Below the pieces are notes generated by a model. That model had not been told where the DNA came from. It saw only the letters and a list, made by a program, of their open reading frames with translations, and ran no database searches. A program made the translations under genes and the position numbers. From Salipiger abyssi (lineage in GTDB: Bacteria > Pseudomonadota > Alphaproteobacteria > Rhodobacterales > Rhodobacteraceae), in assembly GCF_001975705.1 (NCBI RefSeq), contig NZ_CP015093.1, positions 3,976,501 to 4,040,500 of the forward strand: a DNA stretch of 64,000 bases, given 5' to 3'. Of the stretch, positions 39,003 to 47,635 are shown one piece after another; positions within the stretch are counted from its first letter, which is position 1, and each line of letters begins with the position of its first letter.

Positions 39003-39821
39003 ATGTCAACAGATCTAACCCGAGACGATAATCAACCCAGCCCGGCCGAATTGCGTGGCGTATTCGGAGCCAATCTACGCAGGCTCGGACGCAATGCGCC
39101 ATCTATTTCGGCCCTGTGCCGCGATCTTGGCATCAATCGCACGCAATTCAATCGCTACCTTGCGGGCGAAAGCTTTCCGCGCCCAGATGTGCTGCACCGG
39201 ATCTGCCGCTTTTTCGGAGTCGATGCCCGTATTCTGCTGGAACCGGTCGACCAGATCCGATCCGAACCGCGCAGCCTGTTGAGCCACAGCTTTATTTCGG
39301 ATTTCATCGGCGCCGGGGTCACGCATTTGTCGGAAGAGGAATTTCCCTCGGGTTTCTTCCGCTTCTCCCGCGCCGCCTTTACCGAAGAAGACCGCTTCGT
39401 CGTCGGGCTTGTGCACATCACCCGCAAAGAGGGCTTCACCTTCCTGCGTGGCTTCGAGCCCAAGGAAGCGCTGTCCATGCACGACATGCCTACCGATCCG
39501 CGCACGCGCGAATTTCGCGGCATGGTGATGCCGCAGGCCGAGGGGCTGGCGATGCTGGTCAGCCGGCGCGGCGCGGTCACCACCTCGTTCAACTATCTCG
39601 CCCGGGTGCCGGCGCTCGCAAAAACCTACTGGGTTGGCTACACCGTGCGCACCACGCCGGAGAATCCGACCGGGCGGCGCGCTGCCCGGCTGGTCTATGA
39701 GTATCTCGGCCGCGACACCCAGCTCATCCTCAATGCCGCACGCACCGCGGGCTATGCCTCGGCAGAGGAACTGGTGCCGTTCCACCGCAAGCAACTGCGC
39801 ATCGACGAACCCTTCGTCTGA
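39003..39821 (+). CDS. XRE-family transcriptional regulator with C-terminal sensor-like domain
   Basis: The 272-residue product has an N-terminal helix-turn-helix (about residues 34-75: SISALCRDLGINRTQFNRYL, then a short AGESFPRPDVLHRICRFFGVD tail). About 190 residues with no domain that I can name follow; they include beta-rich stretches such as FVVGLVHITRKEGFTFLRGF. No signal peptide or membrane helix is seen, so it acts in the cytoplasm. It is transcribed away from a cold-shock-like gene, and several repeats lie between them. Confidence 0.82.
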   Translation: MSTDLTRDDNQPSPAELRGVFGANLRRLGRNAPSISALCRDLGINRTQFNRYLAGESFPRPDVLHRICRFFGVDARILLEPVDQIRSEPRSLLSHSFISDFIGAGVTHLSEEEFPSGFFRFSRAAFTEEDRFVVGLVHITRKEGFTFLRGFEPKEALSMHDMPTDPRTREFRGMVMPQAEGLAMLVSRRGAVTTSFNYLARVPALAKTYWVGYTVRTTPENPTGRRAARLVYEYLGRDTQLILNAARTAGYASAEELVPFHRKQLRIDEPFV

Positions 39822-39846
39822 TCCGCCCGTCTGAGCCCTTCGGGGC

Positions 39847-40653
39847 TCAGACCGTCACTGGCCGACCCGCCGTCCCCGCCGCCGCGCCGGTCTTCAGCAG
39901 ATCGTAGAGATGCCAGGTGGCGTGGCCCAGCACCGGCAGTGTCAGGAACAGCCCGAGAAAGCCCGGCAGCATCGAGACCAGCGTGACCGCCGCGATAAAG
40001 AACGCCCAGGCGAACATCACCACCGGATGCGCCGCAACATACTGGAACGAGGTGATCATCGCGGTGACGAAATCGATTTCGCGGTCCAGCAGCAGCGGCA
40101 GCGCCAGCACCGTGATCATGTAGAGCAGCGCCGCAAAGCCCGCCCCCACCGCCGAGCCCACCGCCAGCATCGTCAGCCCGTTCGCGGTGAGGAACACCCC
40201 ATAGCTCGACGAGACATTGGTCATCACCGAGAGGCCCATGAACAGCGCAAAGATCATATGCGCGAGGAAGAACCAGAACAGGAAAACGATCACGATCACC
40301 GCGCAGATCGACGGCAGTTGCCGTTTCGACTGCCGCAGGATGACGCTGAAGATCTGCATCCAGTCGAGCGGCAGGCCAAGCTCCAGCCGCCGGCTGACAT
40401 CGTAGAAACCGACGGCGGCAAAGGGCGCCAGCAGCGGAAAGCCGATCGCCGCGAGCACCAGCCAATAGCTCTGCCCGGTCGCCCAGGTGATCCAGCTCAT
40501 CAGCAACCCGGCGAACACATAGACCCCGGCAAAGACCAGCGCAAATCCCGGCGCGCGCTTCAAATCGGCCACGCCCCGGCGCAGCGCCTCTTTCAGCGTG
40601 GCAAAACGCACCTCTGCCAGCGGGGGCACCCCCGGCTCCGGCGTCACGGTCAT
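39847..40653 (-). CDS. DUF2189 family integral membrane protein
   Basis: The 268-residue product has about six transmembrane helices. It begins with a soluble stretch ([35 protein letters not shown]) that matches the start of DUF2189 proteins, and contains [31 protein letters not shown] and a C-terminal [15 protein letters not shown]. Function is unknown. The ATG at 40653 has GGGAGG six bases upstream. The gene follows the SnoaL-like gene in the same direction, with a hairpin between them. Confidence 0.85.
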   Translation of the reverse strand: MTVTPEPGVPPLAEVRFATLKEALRRGVADLKRAPGFALVFAGVYVFAGLLMSWITWATGQSYWLVLAAIGFPLLAPFAAVGFYDVSRRLELGLPLDWMQIFSVILRQSKRQLPSICAVIVIVFLFWFFLAHMIFALFMGLSVMTNVSSSYGVFLTANGLTMLAVGSAVGAGFAALLYMITVLALPLLLDREIDFVTAMITSFQYVAAHPVVMFAWAFFIAAVTLVSMLPGFLGLFLTLPVLGHATWHLYDLLKTGAAAGTAGRPVTV

Positions 40654-40715
40654 CCCTGCCCTCCCTTTTACCCAACTCACTCCTCTTGGAGGAGAGTGTA
40701 ACCCGGAAAGCGACC

Positions 40716-40740
40716 ACGGGCGCAAGATCTTTGCGCCCGT
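40716..40740 (-). terminator. Hairpin after the SnoaL-like gene
   Basis: ACGGGCGCAA and TTGCGCCCGT form a perfect ten-base-pair stem with a five-base loop, eight bases after the SnoaL-like stop codon on the minus strand. There is no T run, so it may stabilise the message end or act as a weak terminator. Confidence 0.5.
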
Positions 40741-40748
40741 TCGGAGGA

Positions 40749-41174
40749 TCAGGCGCTCATCGCCTCGGCCAGCGCCGCCGTGTCCTCGTAGAAGTGATAG
40801 AGCACCAGCTTGCCGCCCTGCCACTCGGTGACCAGCGCCCAATCGGAGGCAAATGTCTTGCCGGTGGCCCGCACAATGTGGCGCAGCCGTCCGAACAGGC
40901 AGGCGCGGCGGGCGTCGCCGACCCCGGCGGCGATGTCGAACCGCTCCGGCGTGAAGAGATCGCCGAAGCGGCCAAAGAACAGCGCCGCCCCCTCCGGCCC
41001 GGAATAGGTGCCAAAAAGCGGGTTGGCCGCCGAAGCCTCGCGGCGCGCGGGAATGAACACGGCATCGGGTGCGACCATGTCGAGCACCTGCCCCATGTCC
41101 CCGGCGAAAAGCGCCTCTAGAAAGCGGCGTGTCAGCATCTCCGCCGGCGCGGCGGTGTCGGGTTTGTCCAGCAT
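40749..41174 (-). CDS. SnoaL-like (NTF2-fold) protein
   Basis: The 141-residue product matches the polyketide-cyclase/SnoaL-like fold: [26 protein letters not shown] at the N terminus and [31 protein letters not shown] at the C terminus. Such proteins bind or isomerise small molecules, and the substrate here is unknown. AAAGGA lies before the ATG at 41174. It is divergent from a LysR gene with a shared 96-bp region holding a palindrome, so it is probably the regulated target. Confidence 0.82.
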   Translation of the reverse strand: MLDKPDTAAPAEMLTRRFLEALFAGDMGQVLDMVAPDAVFIPARREASAANPLFGTYSGPEGAALFFGRFGDLFTPERFDIAAGVGDARRACLFGRLRHIVRATGKTFASDWALVTEWQGGKLVLYHFYEDTAALAEAMSA

Positions 41175-41198
41175 GGGATTTCCTTTCTCTGCGAACTG

Positions 41199-41218
41199 CC
41201 GCAAAGATATCTGTGCGG
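41199..41218. promoter_or_regulatory. Palindrome between SnoaL-like gene and lysR gene
   Basis: CCGCA-N10-TGCGG is an inverted repeat in the middle of the 96-bp divergent region, 25 bases from the SnoaL-like ATG and 53 bases from the LysR ATG. The arm spacing suits a LysR-type regulator site. Confidence 0.5.
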
Positions 41219-41270
41219 AAATTCCCGGGAAGCCGGAAGAAATGCCCCATAAATGTGAGAAAACACCCCG

Positions 41271-42095
41271 ATGAACTGGCACGACCTGACCGTTTTTCTC
41301 GCGCTCATGCGACAGGGATCGCTGTCGGGCGCGGCGCGGGCGCTCGGCGTCGAACACGCCACCGTCGCGCGGCGGATCGACCGGCTGGAGCGCGCGCTGG
41401 CGCTGAAACTCTTCGACCGGCTGCCGCGCGGCTGGCGCCCGACGGCAGAGGCCGATGCGCTGCTGCCCGAGGCCGAGGCGATGGAAGAGGCCGCGCAGGC
41501 CCTGGCCCGCCGGGCGCGCGGCGCCGATGCCGGCGGGCCGGTGCGAATCTCGGCGCCGCCGGTATTTCAGGCGCGGATTCTGGTGCCGCTGCTGGGCGGG
41601 CTGCTGGCCGATCACCCGGATCTCTCGATCCGCCTCGACGGGCTGGCGGCGCGCGCCGATCTGCAAAGCGGCGAGATCGACATCGCGCTCAGGGTGGGCG
41701 CGCCGGAGGGTCAGACGATCCGCGCCCGCAAGCTCGCCGAGGTCGCCTATCGCCCCTATCGCGCGCCGGATGCGGTGACAGAGGCGGTGATCCGTCCCGA
41801 GAGCAGCGGCGGCGAGGTCTTTGCCTGGGCGCGGAACTGGGCGGGCAATCGCGCCGTGGCGCTCTACTCCGGCGATCCGCCGAGCATGCTGGCTGCGGCG
41901 CACCAGGGGCTGGGCATCGCGGTGCTGCCGGTATTTCTCGGGCGCCCGGCGGGGCTTGTGCCGGTGGACGACGCGGTGCTCTTGCGCCCGCTCTACCTGG
42001 CGCTGCACGAGGACAAGGCGCGCAGCCCGCGCATCCGGCGCGTAGCCGACGCCCTGGCCGAACGTCTGCGAGCGATCCGCACCGAGCTGGTCTGA
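41271..42095 (+). CDS. LysR family transcriptional regulator
   Basis: The 274-residue product has the N-terminal LysR helix-turn-helix ([38 protein letters not shown]) and a C-terminal effector-binding domain ([47 protein letters not shown]). It belongs to the short LysR group that ends soon after the effector domain. The divergent SnoaL-like gene is the likely target. It converges with the GAF-Fis regulator gene, four bases apart. Confidence 0.93.
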   Translation: MNWHDLTVFLALMRQGSLSGAARALGVEHATVARRIDRLERALALKLFDRLPRGWRPTAEADALLPEAEAMEEAAQALARRARGADAGGPVRISAPPVFQARILVPLLGGLLADHPDLSIRLDGLAARADLQSGEIDIALRVGAPEGQTIRARKLAEVAYRPYRAPDAVTEAVIRPESSGGEVFAWARNWAGNRAVALYSGDPPSMLAAAHQGLGIAVLPVFLGRPAGLVPVDDAVLLRPLYLALHEDKARSPRIRRVADALAERLRAIRTELV

Positions 42096-42099
42096 GGCG

Positions 42100-43062
42100 C
42101 TAGTCGCCGAGCCCCAGCCGCTTCATCCGGCGATAGAGCGTCGCGCGGCCGATCCCCAGCGCGCGCGCCGCCTGCGAGACATTGCCGTCGGCGCGGGTCA
42201 GCGCCCGCACCACCGCCGCGCGCTCGGCCTTCTCGAACCCGGTGGGGCCGTCGCCCTGACCGAAGAGATCGGCGGCAGGCCGCGGCTTCAGCGCGCCCTT
42301 GGCCTCCAGCCGGAAGGCCTTGCGCGCACCGCGCGTGGCGCCGACCACCAGATCGTCGGAATCGACCGCCACCAGCACCGAGGCCTCGCTCTCGTCGCCA
42401 TCGCCCACCACGATGCGTGCATCGGGAAAGGAGGCACGGAAGAAATCCGCCTCGATGGCGCGCGCGGTCTGCGCCACCGTCGCGGCAATCAGCCGGTTGA
42501 AGCCCTCGGTCTGGTCGGCCCGCGCCGACGACACGTCGAGCGCCGCCAGCACGCTGCCATCGGGGCCGAAGATCGGCGCGTCCATGCAGCTCATGCCGAT
42601 ATTGCGCGCAAGGAAATGATCGCCGCGATGGATCGTCACCCGGCGCTGTTCGGCCAGGCAGGTGCCGATGCCGTTGGTGCCCTCGGCGGCCTCGCTCCAG
42701 TCGCTGCCGGGCCAAAGCCCCCAGTCGCGGAACACCGCGCTGTCGGCATCGGCGCAGCGCTGATCCAGCACCAGCCCCGCGTCATCGGTCAGCAGCACGC
42801 CGCAGCCGGAGCTGCCCACGAGCCCGAAAAGCTGATCGAGCTTCGGCCCGGCCACCAGCAGAAACCGCTCCACCCGCAGCCGCCGCTCGTGCAGCGCGCG
42901 CTGGTCGAGCCGCTCGGGCGCGCGACGCTCGGACGGATCGAGCCCGTGATGCCGCATCGACCGCCGCCAGGACGCCGCCAGCGACGACATCGCAGCCGCC
43001 CGGTCCGAGCCCACGGTCTTCACGACTCTGTCGATATGATCGGTCACGGGGGTAATCGGCAC
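42100..43062 (-). CDS. GAF-Fis transcriptional regulator without an AAA+ domain
   Basis: The 320-residue product resembles AcoR-type activators: an N-terminal segment with SWRRSMRHHGLDP, a GAF-like domain (about residues 75-205, LLTDDAGLVLDQRCADADS and EGTNGIGTCLAEQRRVTIHRGDHFLARNIGMSC) and a C-terminal Fis helix-turn-helix (ALTRADGNVSQAARALGIGRATLYRRMKRLGL). The central sigma-54 AAA+ ATPase of AcoR is missing, so it cannot drive sigma-54 promoters and should act as an ordinary regulator. No clear target adjoins it. Confidence 0.87.
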   Translation of the reverse strand: MPITPVTDHIDRVVKTVGSDRAAAMSSLAASWRRSMRHHGLDPSERRAPERLDQRALHERRLRVERFLLVAGPKLDQLFGLVGSSGCGVLLTDDAGLVLDQRCADADSAVFRDWGLWPGSDWSEAAEGTNGIGTCLAEQRRVTIHRGDHFLARNIGMSCMDAPIFGPDGSVLAALDVSSARADQTEGFNRLIAATVAQTARAIEADFFRASFPDARIVVGDGDESEASVLVAVDSDDLVVGATRGARKAFRLEAKGALKPRPAADLFGQGDGPTGFEKAERAAVVRALTRADGNVSQAARALGIGRATLYRRMKRLGLGD

Positions 43063-43159
43063 TCTCCTCCATCGGCGTTTGCGGCGCTAACACCGCGCAG
43101 ATGGCCAGATTATAGCCCCCGCTGTCAATCGCGCCATGCGACCAAGGCAGCAGGCCCCG

Positions 43160-43555
43160 TTACTGAAAGCGGCCGCTGCGCTCCAGCACCTCGATCTGAT
43201 AGCCATCGGGATCGGCGACAAAGAAGAACCGCCCCACCAGCTTGCCGTCGGGGGCGAATTCCACCAGCTTGCGCGGATTGAGGCCTTCGGCCTCGAAACG
43301 CGCATGCTCGGCGTCGAGATCGGCCACCGACACCGCCAGATGGCCGTAACCGTCGCCGAGATCGTAGGGCTCCGTCCGGTCCTTGTTCACCGTCAGCTCG
43401 ACCTCGAACCCGGTCTCGGCATTGCTGAGATAGATCAGCGTGAAGTCGCTGAAATCGAGCCGGTCGGCGATCTCCAGCCCGAAGGCAGTGCGATAGAACG
43501 CGACAGAGCGGTCCTCGTCGAGAACCCGGATCATGCTGTGAATGGCTTTGGCCAC
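43160..43555 (-). CDS. gloA: Lactoylglutathione lyase (glyoxalase I)
   Basis: The 131-residue metalloenzyme converts the methylglyoxal-glutathione hemithioacetal to S-lactoylglutathione. All four expected metal ligands are visible: His in AIHSMIRV, Glu in GFEVELT, His in GYGHLAVS and Glu in YQIEVLE. The start ATG is at 43555, 91 bases after the prfB stop codon. An inverted repeat at 43615-43636 lies in that gap. Confidence 0.93.
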   Translation of the reverse strand: MAKAIHSMIRVLDEDRSVAFYRTAFGLEIADRLDFSDFTLIYLSNAETGFEVELTVNKDRTEPYDLGDGYGHLAVSVADLDAEHARFEAEGLNPRKLVEFAPDGKLVGRFFFVADPDGYQIEVLERSGRFQ

Positions 43556-43614
43556 GATATCCCCCTCAGGTCTTGCTGTGCTGAGGCGCAGCCTAGAGCG
43601 CGGCGGCGGGGCGC

Positions 43615-43636
43615 GGGTAGTAGCGGAATACTACCC
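43615..43636 (-). promoter_or_regulatory. Inverted repeat between prfB and gloA
   Basis: GGGTAGTA and TACTACCC are eight-base arms separated by GCGGAA, about 60 bases before the gloA ATG and ten bases after the prfB stop. It could be a regulator site for gloA or a hairpin at the prfB end; there is no T run to favour a terminator. Confidence 0.45.
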
Positions 43637-43646
43637 CCGCCCAACG

Positions 43647-44768
43647 TCACTCCGCCTGCGCGTCGGCGCGCGACTTGCCCGAGGCCTGCTGCGCCAGCGT
43701 CGCCGCCATGAACGGGTCGAGATCGCCGTCGAGCACGCCCTGCGTGTCGCTGGTCTCGTGGCTGGTGCGCAGATCCTTCACCATCTGGTAGGGCTGAAGC
43801 ACGTAAGAGCGGATCTGGTTGCCCCAGCCGGCATCGCCCTTGGCCTCGTGCTGGGCGTTGATCTCGGCATTCCGGCGGTCCAGCTCCATCTGATAGAGCC
43901 GCGATTTCAGTGCCTTCATGGCGATATCGCGGTTCTGGTGCTGGGATTTCTCCGACGAGGTCACCACGATGCCGGTGGGCATGTGGGTGATCCGCACCGC
44001 CGAGTCGGTGGTGTTGACGTGCTGACCGCCGGCACCGGACGACCGGTAGGTATCGACGCGGATCTCGGAGGGGTTCACGTCGATCTCGATATTGTCGTCG
44101 ACCACCGGATAGACCCAGACGCTGGCAAAGGAGGTCTCGCGCGTGCCCTTGCCAAAGGGCGAGATCCGCACCAGCCGGTGCACACCCGATTCCGATTTCA
44201 GCCAGCCATAGGCGTTGGGGCCGGAAATCTTGTAGGCCACCGATTTGATCCCCGCCTCGGTGCCCGGCTCCTCCGATTGCAACTCCACGTCATAGCCGCG
44301 CTTTTCGGCCCAGCGGACATACATGCGCTGGAGCATCTGCGCCCAGTCGCAGGCCTCGGTGCCGCCGGCGCCGGCATTGATCTCGAGAAAGGTGTCGTTG
44401 CCGTCCGCCTCGCCGTCGAGCAGCGCCTCCAGCTCCTTCTGGCCGGCCTTCTCGGCGAGCGCTGCTATGGCGGCCTCGGCCTCGGAGACGACCTCCTCGT
44501 CCTCCTCCATCTCGCCCATCTCGATCAGCTCGACATTGTCGGAGAGCTCCTGCTTGATCGAGTTGTAGGTCTCCATCGCGTCGACCAGCATCTGCCGGTC
44601 GCGCATGAGCTTCTGCGCCGCCTGCGGATCGTCCCAGAGGTTGGGGTCCTCGACGCGGGCGTTGAACTCCTCGAGCCGGTGCGGCGCGGTCTCCCAGTCG
44701 AGCCGCTGGCCCAGCAGGTCCAGCGATTTCTCGATCTTGTCGACGGATTTCTGGGTCTCGGCGCGCAT
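43647..44768 (-). CDS. prfB: Peptide chain release factor 2
   Basis: This factor releases the finished peptide at UGA and UAA codons. The 373-residue product has the SPF codon-recognition motif (RISPFGKG) and the catalytic GGQ (SSGAGGQHVN). Many bacteria need a +1 frameshift near codon 25, but here the whole protein is encoded in one frame from the ATG at 44768, so no programmed frameshift is used. Confidence 0.97.
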   Translation of the reverse strand: MRAETQKSVDKIEKSLDLLGQRLDWETAPHRLEEFNARVEDPNLWDDPQAAQKLMRDRQMLVDAMETYNSIKQELSDNVELIEMGEMEEDEEVVSEAEAAIAALAEKAGQKELEALLDGEADGNDTFLEINAGAGGTEACDWAQMLQRMYVRWAEKRGYDVELQSEEPGTEAGIKSVAYKISGPNAYGWLKSESGVHRLVRISPFGKGTRETSFASVWVYPVVDDNIEIDVNPSEIRVDTYRSSGAGGQHVNTTDSAVRITHMPTGIVVTSSEKSQHQNRDIAMKALKSRLYQMELDRRNAEINAQHEAKGDAGWGNQIRSYVLQPYQMVKDLRTSHETSDTQGVLDGDLDPFMAATLAQQASGKSRADAQAE

Positions 44769-44885
44769 GGCTGGCTCTCTTCGGGAAATCTGTTGGTCAG
44801 GGGGACATAAACCAGCGCCGCCTGCCCTTCAAGCGCCGCGCGTCACAGGCCCCCCCCGGTCGACGCCGGAGCGCCGGCCCGCCCC

Positions 44886-44907
44886 TTCATCTTTCCGACA
44901 AATACTC
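44886..44907. repeat. Short intergenic element TTCATCTTTC..CAAATACTC (copy 2)
   Basis: This 22-bp stretch lies in the 227-bp gap between the PBP1A stop and prfB start. It matches the 6496-6516 element in TTCATCTTTC and CAAATACTC, and the next bases also share CCG, ACCC and CCAGA with that copy. It is not inside any gene. The remainder of the gap is GC-rich without other structure of note. Confidence 0.65.
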
Positions 44908-44995
44908 AACCGACCCCGGCCAGACCGCGCACCGCACGCCCTTTCGCGCCACCGCCGCACCCCCCTCAGGGTGGGTTTTCACCCGCCTGCCCGGA

Positions 44996-47533
44996 TCAAT
45001 AAAGCCCGCCCGAGCTCAGCGTGCCGAAGCTCGCCTTGGGGCCCACCACGGCTTTCTTGCCGGTGGAGGTGGTCACCTGGCGGGCGCGGGTCGAGCCGTC
45101 GGGCTGGATCACGTCGAAATTGCCGGTCATCGCCCAGCCACCATCGAGCTGGATGCCAAAGATCGGCTCTTCGCCACGGCGGAAACACTCGGCCACCACA
45201 TTCGGGCCGGAGGCCGCATCGCCCAGACGCGCCCCGGTGAAGCGGTCGATCTTGATGAACTCGCAGGCCTCGGGCACCTTGAACGGCCCGCCGCCGTATT
45301 TCTTCACCGCCTGGGTCATGAAGCGCTGGAACACCGGCCCGCACATGGAGGCGCCATACGCCCCCCGGCCCAGCGGGCGCGGCGTGTCGTAGCCGATATA
45401 GCAGCCCGCCACCACGTTCGAGGTAAAGCCGATGAACCACACGTCCTTGGCGTCGTTGGTGGTGCCGGTCTTGCCGGCGGTGGGCACCGGCAGGTTGACC
45501 ACACCCGAGGCGGTGCCGCGCTGTACCACGCCCTGCATCATCGAGGTGAGCTGATAGGCGGTCACCCCGTCCATGATCCGCTCGCGGTTGTTGCGGATGG
45601 TCGGGCCGCGCCCCGGCGGCAGGTTCGGATCGGCGCAATCCTCGCAGACCCGTTCATTGCCCTTGGCGCTTTCGTGGTTGTAGATCGTGCGCCCGTAACG
45701 GTCCTGCACCCGGTCGACCAGCGTCGGCTCCACCCGCTCGCCGCCATTGGCGAACATCGCATAGGCCGAGATCATCTTGTAAAGCGTGGTCTCGTCGGCC
45801 CCGAGCGCATTGGCCAGCACCCGGCCCATCTGGTCGTAGACCCCGAATTTCTCCGCATAGCGCGCCACCGTGTCCATGCCGATCTCCTGCGCGAGACGGA
45901 TGGTCATCAGGTTGCGCGACTGCTCGATCCCGGTGCGCAGCGGCGTCGGGCCGTAATAGGTGTTCGACGAGTTCTTGGGCCGCCAGACGCCCTGCGGCGT
46001 GTCGATCTCGATCGGGGCGTCGATGATGATGGTCGAGGGCGCGAAACCGGAATCCAGCGCCGAGGCGTAGACGAAGGGCTTGAAGGAAGAGCCCGGCTGG
46101 CGCTGCGCCTGGGTGGCGCGGTTGAAGACCGAATCCTGATAGGAGAAGCCGCCCTGCATGGCGATCACCCGGCCGGTATTGACGTCCATCGCCATGAAGG
46201 CGCCCTGCACCTTCGGCACCTGGCGCAGGGTCCAGCGGATAAAGCTGCCGTCGCCATCCTCGATCATCGCGCGCACATGCACCACGTCGCCGCGTTCGAA
46301 ATTGTCGCGGAAGCTGCCGCGCATCCAGGCGATGTCGTTGCGCGGCACGGAATTGCCGCGCGGGTCGTCGGTGGCGACGCCCTCGATGCCCAGCCGCATG
46401 GCCTGATCGCCGACCTCCAGCACCACCGCCGGCAGCCATTGGCTTTCCAGGTCGATGTCGCGGGCGACAGAGGTGCCGGCCAGCGCCGCGCGCCAAGCCT
46501 CTTCGCTGCCGAGCGAGTCCTCGGGCAGCGTCTTGCCGGTGCCATGCCAGCGCCCGAGTCCGCGGTCGTATTGCTCCAGCGCGATGCGCAGCGATTCCGC
46601 CGCCTCCACCTGCATCTCGGGATCGAGCGTGGCGCGCACGCTGAGACCGCCGGAAAAGAACTCGCCCTCGCCGAAATCGCTGGTCAGCTGGCGGCGAATC
46701 TCGTCGGTGAAGTAATCGCGCGGCGGCAGCGAATCCTGATAGGGCTCGTAATCGCCGTTCTGCACCGAGAGCAGCGGCGTGGCGACCTCCGTCTCATAGG
46801 TCGGCTCGTCGATATAGCCGTTCTCCATCATCTCGCGCAGCACGTAGTTGCGGCGCGAGAGCAGCCGGTCCTTGTTGCGCACGGGATGGAAATCCGACGG
46901 TGCCTTGGGCATCGAGGCGAGGAAGGCGGCCTCGTTCGGCGCCAGCTCCGACAGGCTCTTGTTGAAATAGGTCTGCGCGGCGGCGGTGACGCCATAGGAA
47001 TTCTGCCCGAGGAAGATCTCGTTCAGGTAAAGCTCGAGGATCTTGTCCTTGCTGAGAGCGCCTTCGACTCGGCTGGCGAGGATGATTTCCTTGATCTTGC
47101 GCTCGGCGCGGCGGTCGCCGGAGAGCAGGAAGTTCTTCATCACCTGCTGGGTGATGGTGGAGGCGCCGCGCACGTCGCGGCCACGCGATTTCACCGCGTC
47201 GATGGCGGCGGCGGCGATGCCGCGCGGGTCATAGCCCTGATGGGTGTAGAAATTCTTGTCTTCCGCCGAGATGAAGGCCTGCTTCACCAGGTCGGGGATC
47301 TGGTCGGCGGGGGTAAACAGGCGCCGCTCCTGGGCGAATTCGTCGATCACCCGGCCCTGCTGCGAATAGATCCGGCTGATCGTCGGCGGGGTGTATTGCG
47401 CGAGGCTCTCATGGCTCGGAAGGTCCTGGCCATACATCCAGAACACCGCGCCGATGGTCAGCGCGATCATCATCAAGCCCAGCGTCAGAACGCTGAAAAT
47501 GCCGCCGAAGAAGGAGAAGATAAACCGAGTCAC
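44996..47533 (-). CDS. Penicillin-binding protein 1A (bifunctional)
   Basis: The 845-residue protein polymerises and cross-links peptidoglycan. An N-terminal membrane helix (SFFGGIFSVLTLGLMMIALTIGAVFW) precedes the transglycosylase domain with the catalytic glutamate in ISAEDKNFYTHQGYD. The transpeptidase domain follows, with active serine in SSFKPFVYASALD, then SRN and KTGTT. A GTG at 47533 (VTRFIFSFFGG) matches the usual family start; TTG at 47548 with AAAGGGGG upstream is the alternative. It precedes prfB on the same strand by 227 bases. Confidence 0.94.
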   Translation of the reverse strand: MTRFIFSFFGGIFSVLTLGLMMIALTIGAVFWMYGQDLPSHESLAQYTPPTISRIYSQQGRVIDEFAQERRLFTPADQIPDLVKQAFISAEDKNFYTHQGYDPRGIAAAAIDAVKSRGRDVRGASTITQQVMKNFLLSGDRRAERKIKEIILASRVEGALSKDKILELYLNEIFLGQNSYGVTAAAQTYFNKSLSELAPNEAAFLASMPKAPSDFHPVRNKDRLLSRRNYVLREMMENGYIDEPTYETEVATPLLSVQNGDYEPYQDSLPPRDYFTDEIRRQLTSDFGEGEFFSGGLSVRATLDPEMQVEAAESLRIALEQYDRGLGRWHGTGKTLPEDSLGSEEAWRAALAGTSVARDIDLESQWLPAVVLEVGDQAMRLGIEGVATDDPRGNSVPRNDIAWMRGSFRDNFERGDVVHVRAMIEDGDGSFIRWTLRQVPKVQGAFMAMDVNTGRVIAMQGGFSYQDSVFNRATQAQRQPGSSFKPFVYASALDSGFAPSTIIIDAPIEIDTPQGVWRPKNSSNTYYGPTPLRTGIEQSRNLMTIRLAQEIGMDTVARYAEKFGVYDQMGRVLANALGADETTLYKMISAYAMFANGGERVEPTLVDRVQDRYGRTIYNHESAKGNERVCEDCADPNLPPGRGPTIRNNRERIMDGVTAYQLTSMMQGVVQRGTASGVVNLPVPTAGKTGTTNDAKDVWFIGFTSNVVAGCYIGYDTPRPLGRGAYGASMCGPVFQRFMTQAVKKYGGGPFKVPEACEFIKIDRFTGARLGDAASGPNVVAECFRRGEEPIFGIQLDGGWAMTGNFDVIQPDGSTRARQVTTSTGKKAVVGPKASFGTLSSGGLY

Positions 47534-47635
47534 GCAGGGAGCCCCCAAGATTTGCGCCCCCTTTATAGCGTGCCGGGGCCGCGGTCAAAACACACGCGCT
47601 TGTGAGAGCGGCGCGCCGCCTGTTGCCGCGGCGTC

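Noticed and set aside
43647..44768. Possible programmed +1 frameshift in prfB.
   Set aside because: The whole protein, including the first 25 residues, is encoded in one frame and no in-frame TGA occurs near codon 25.
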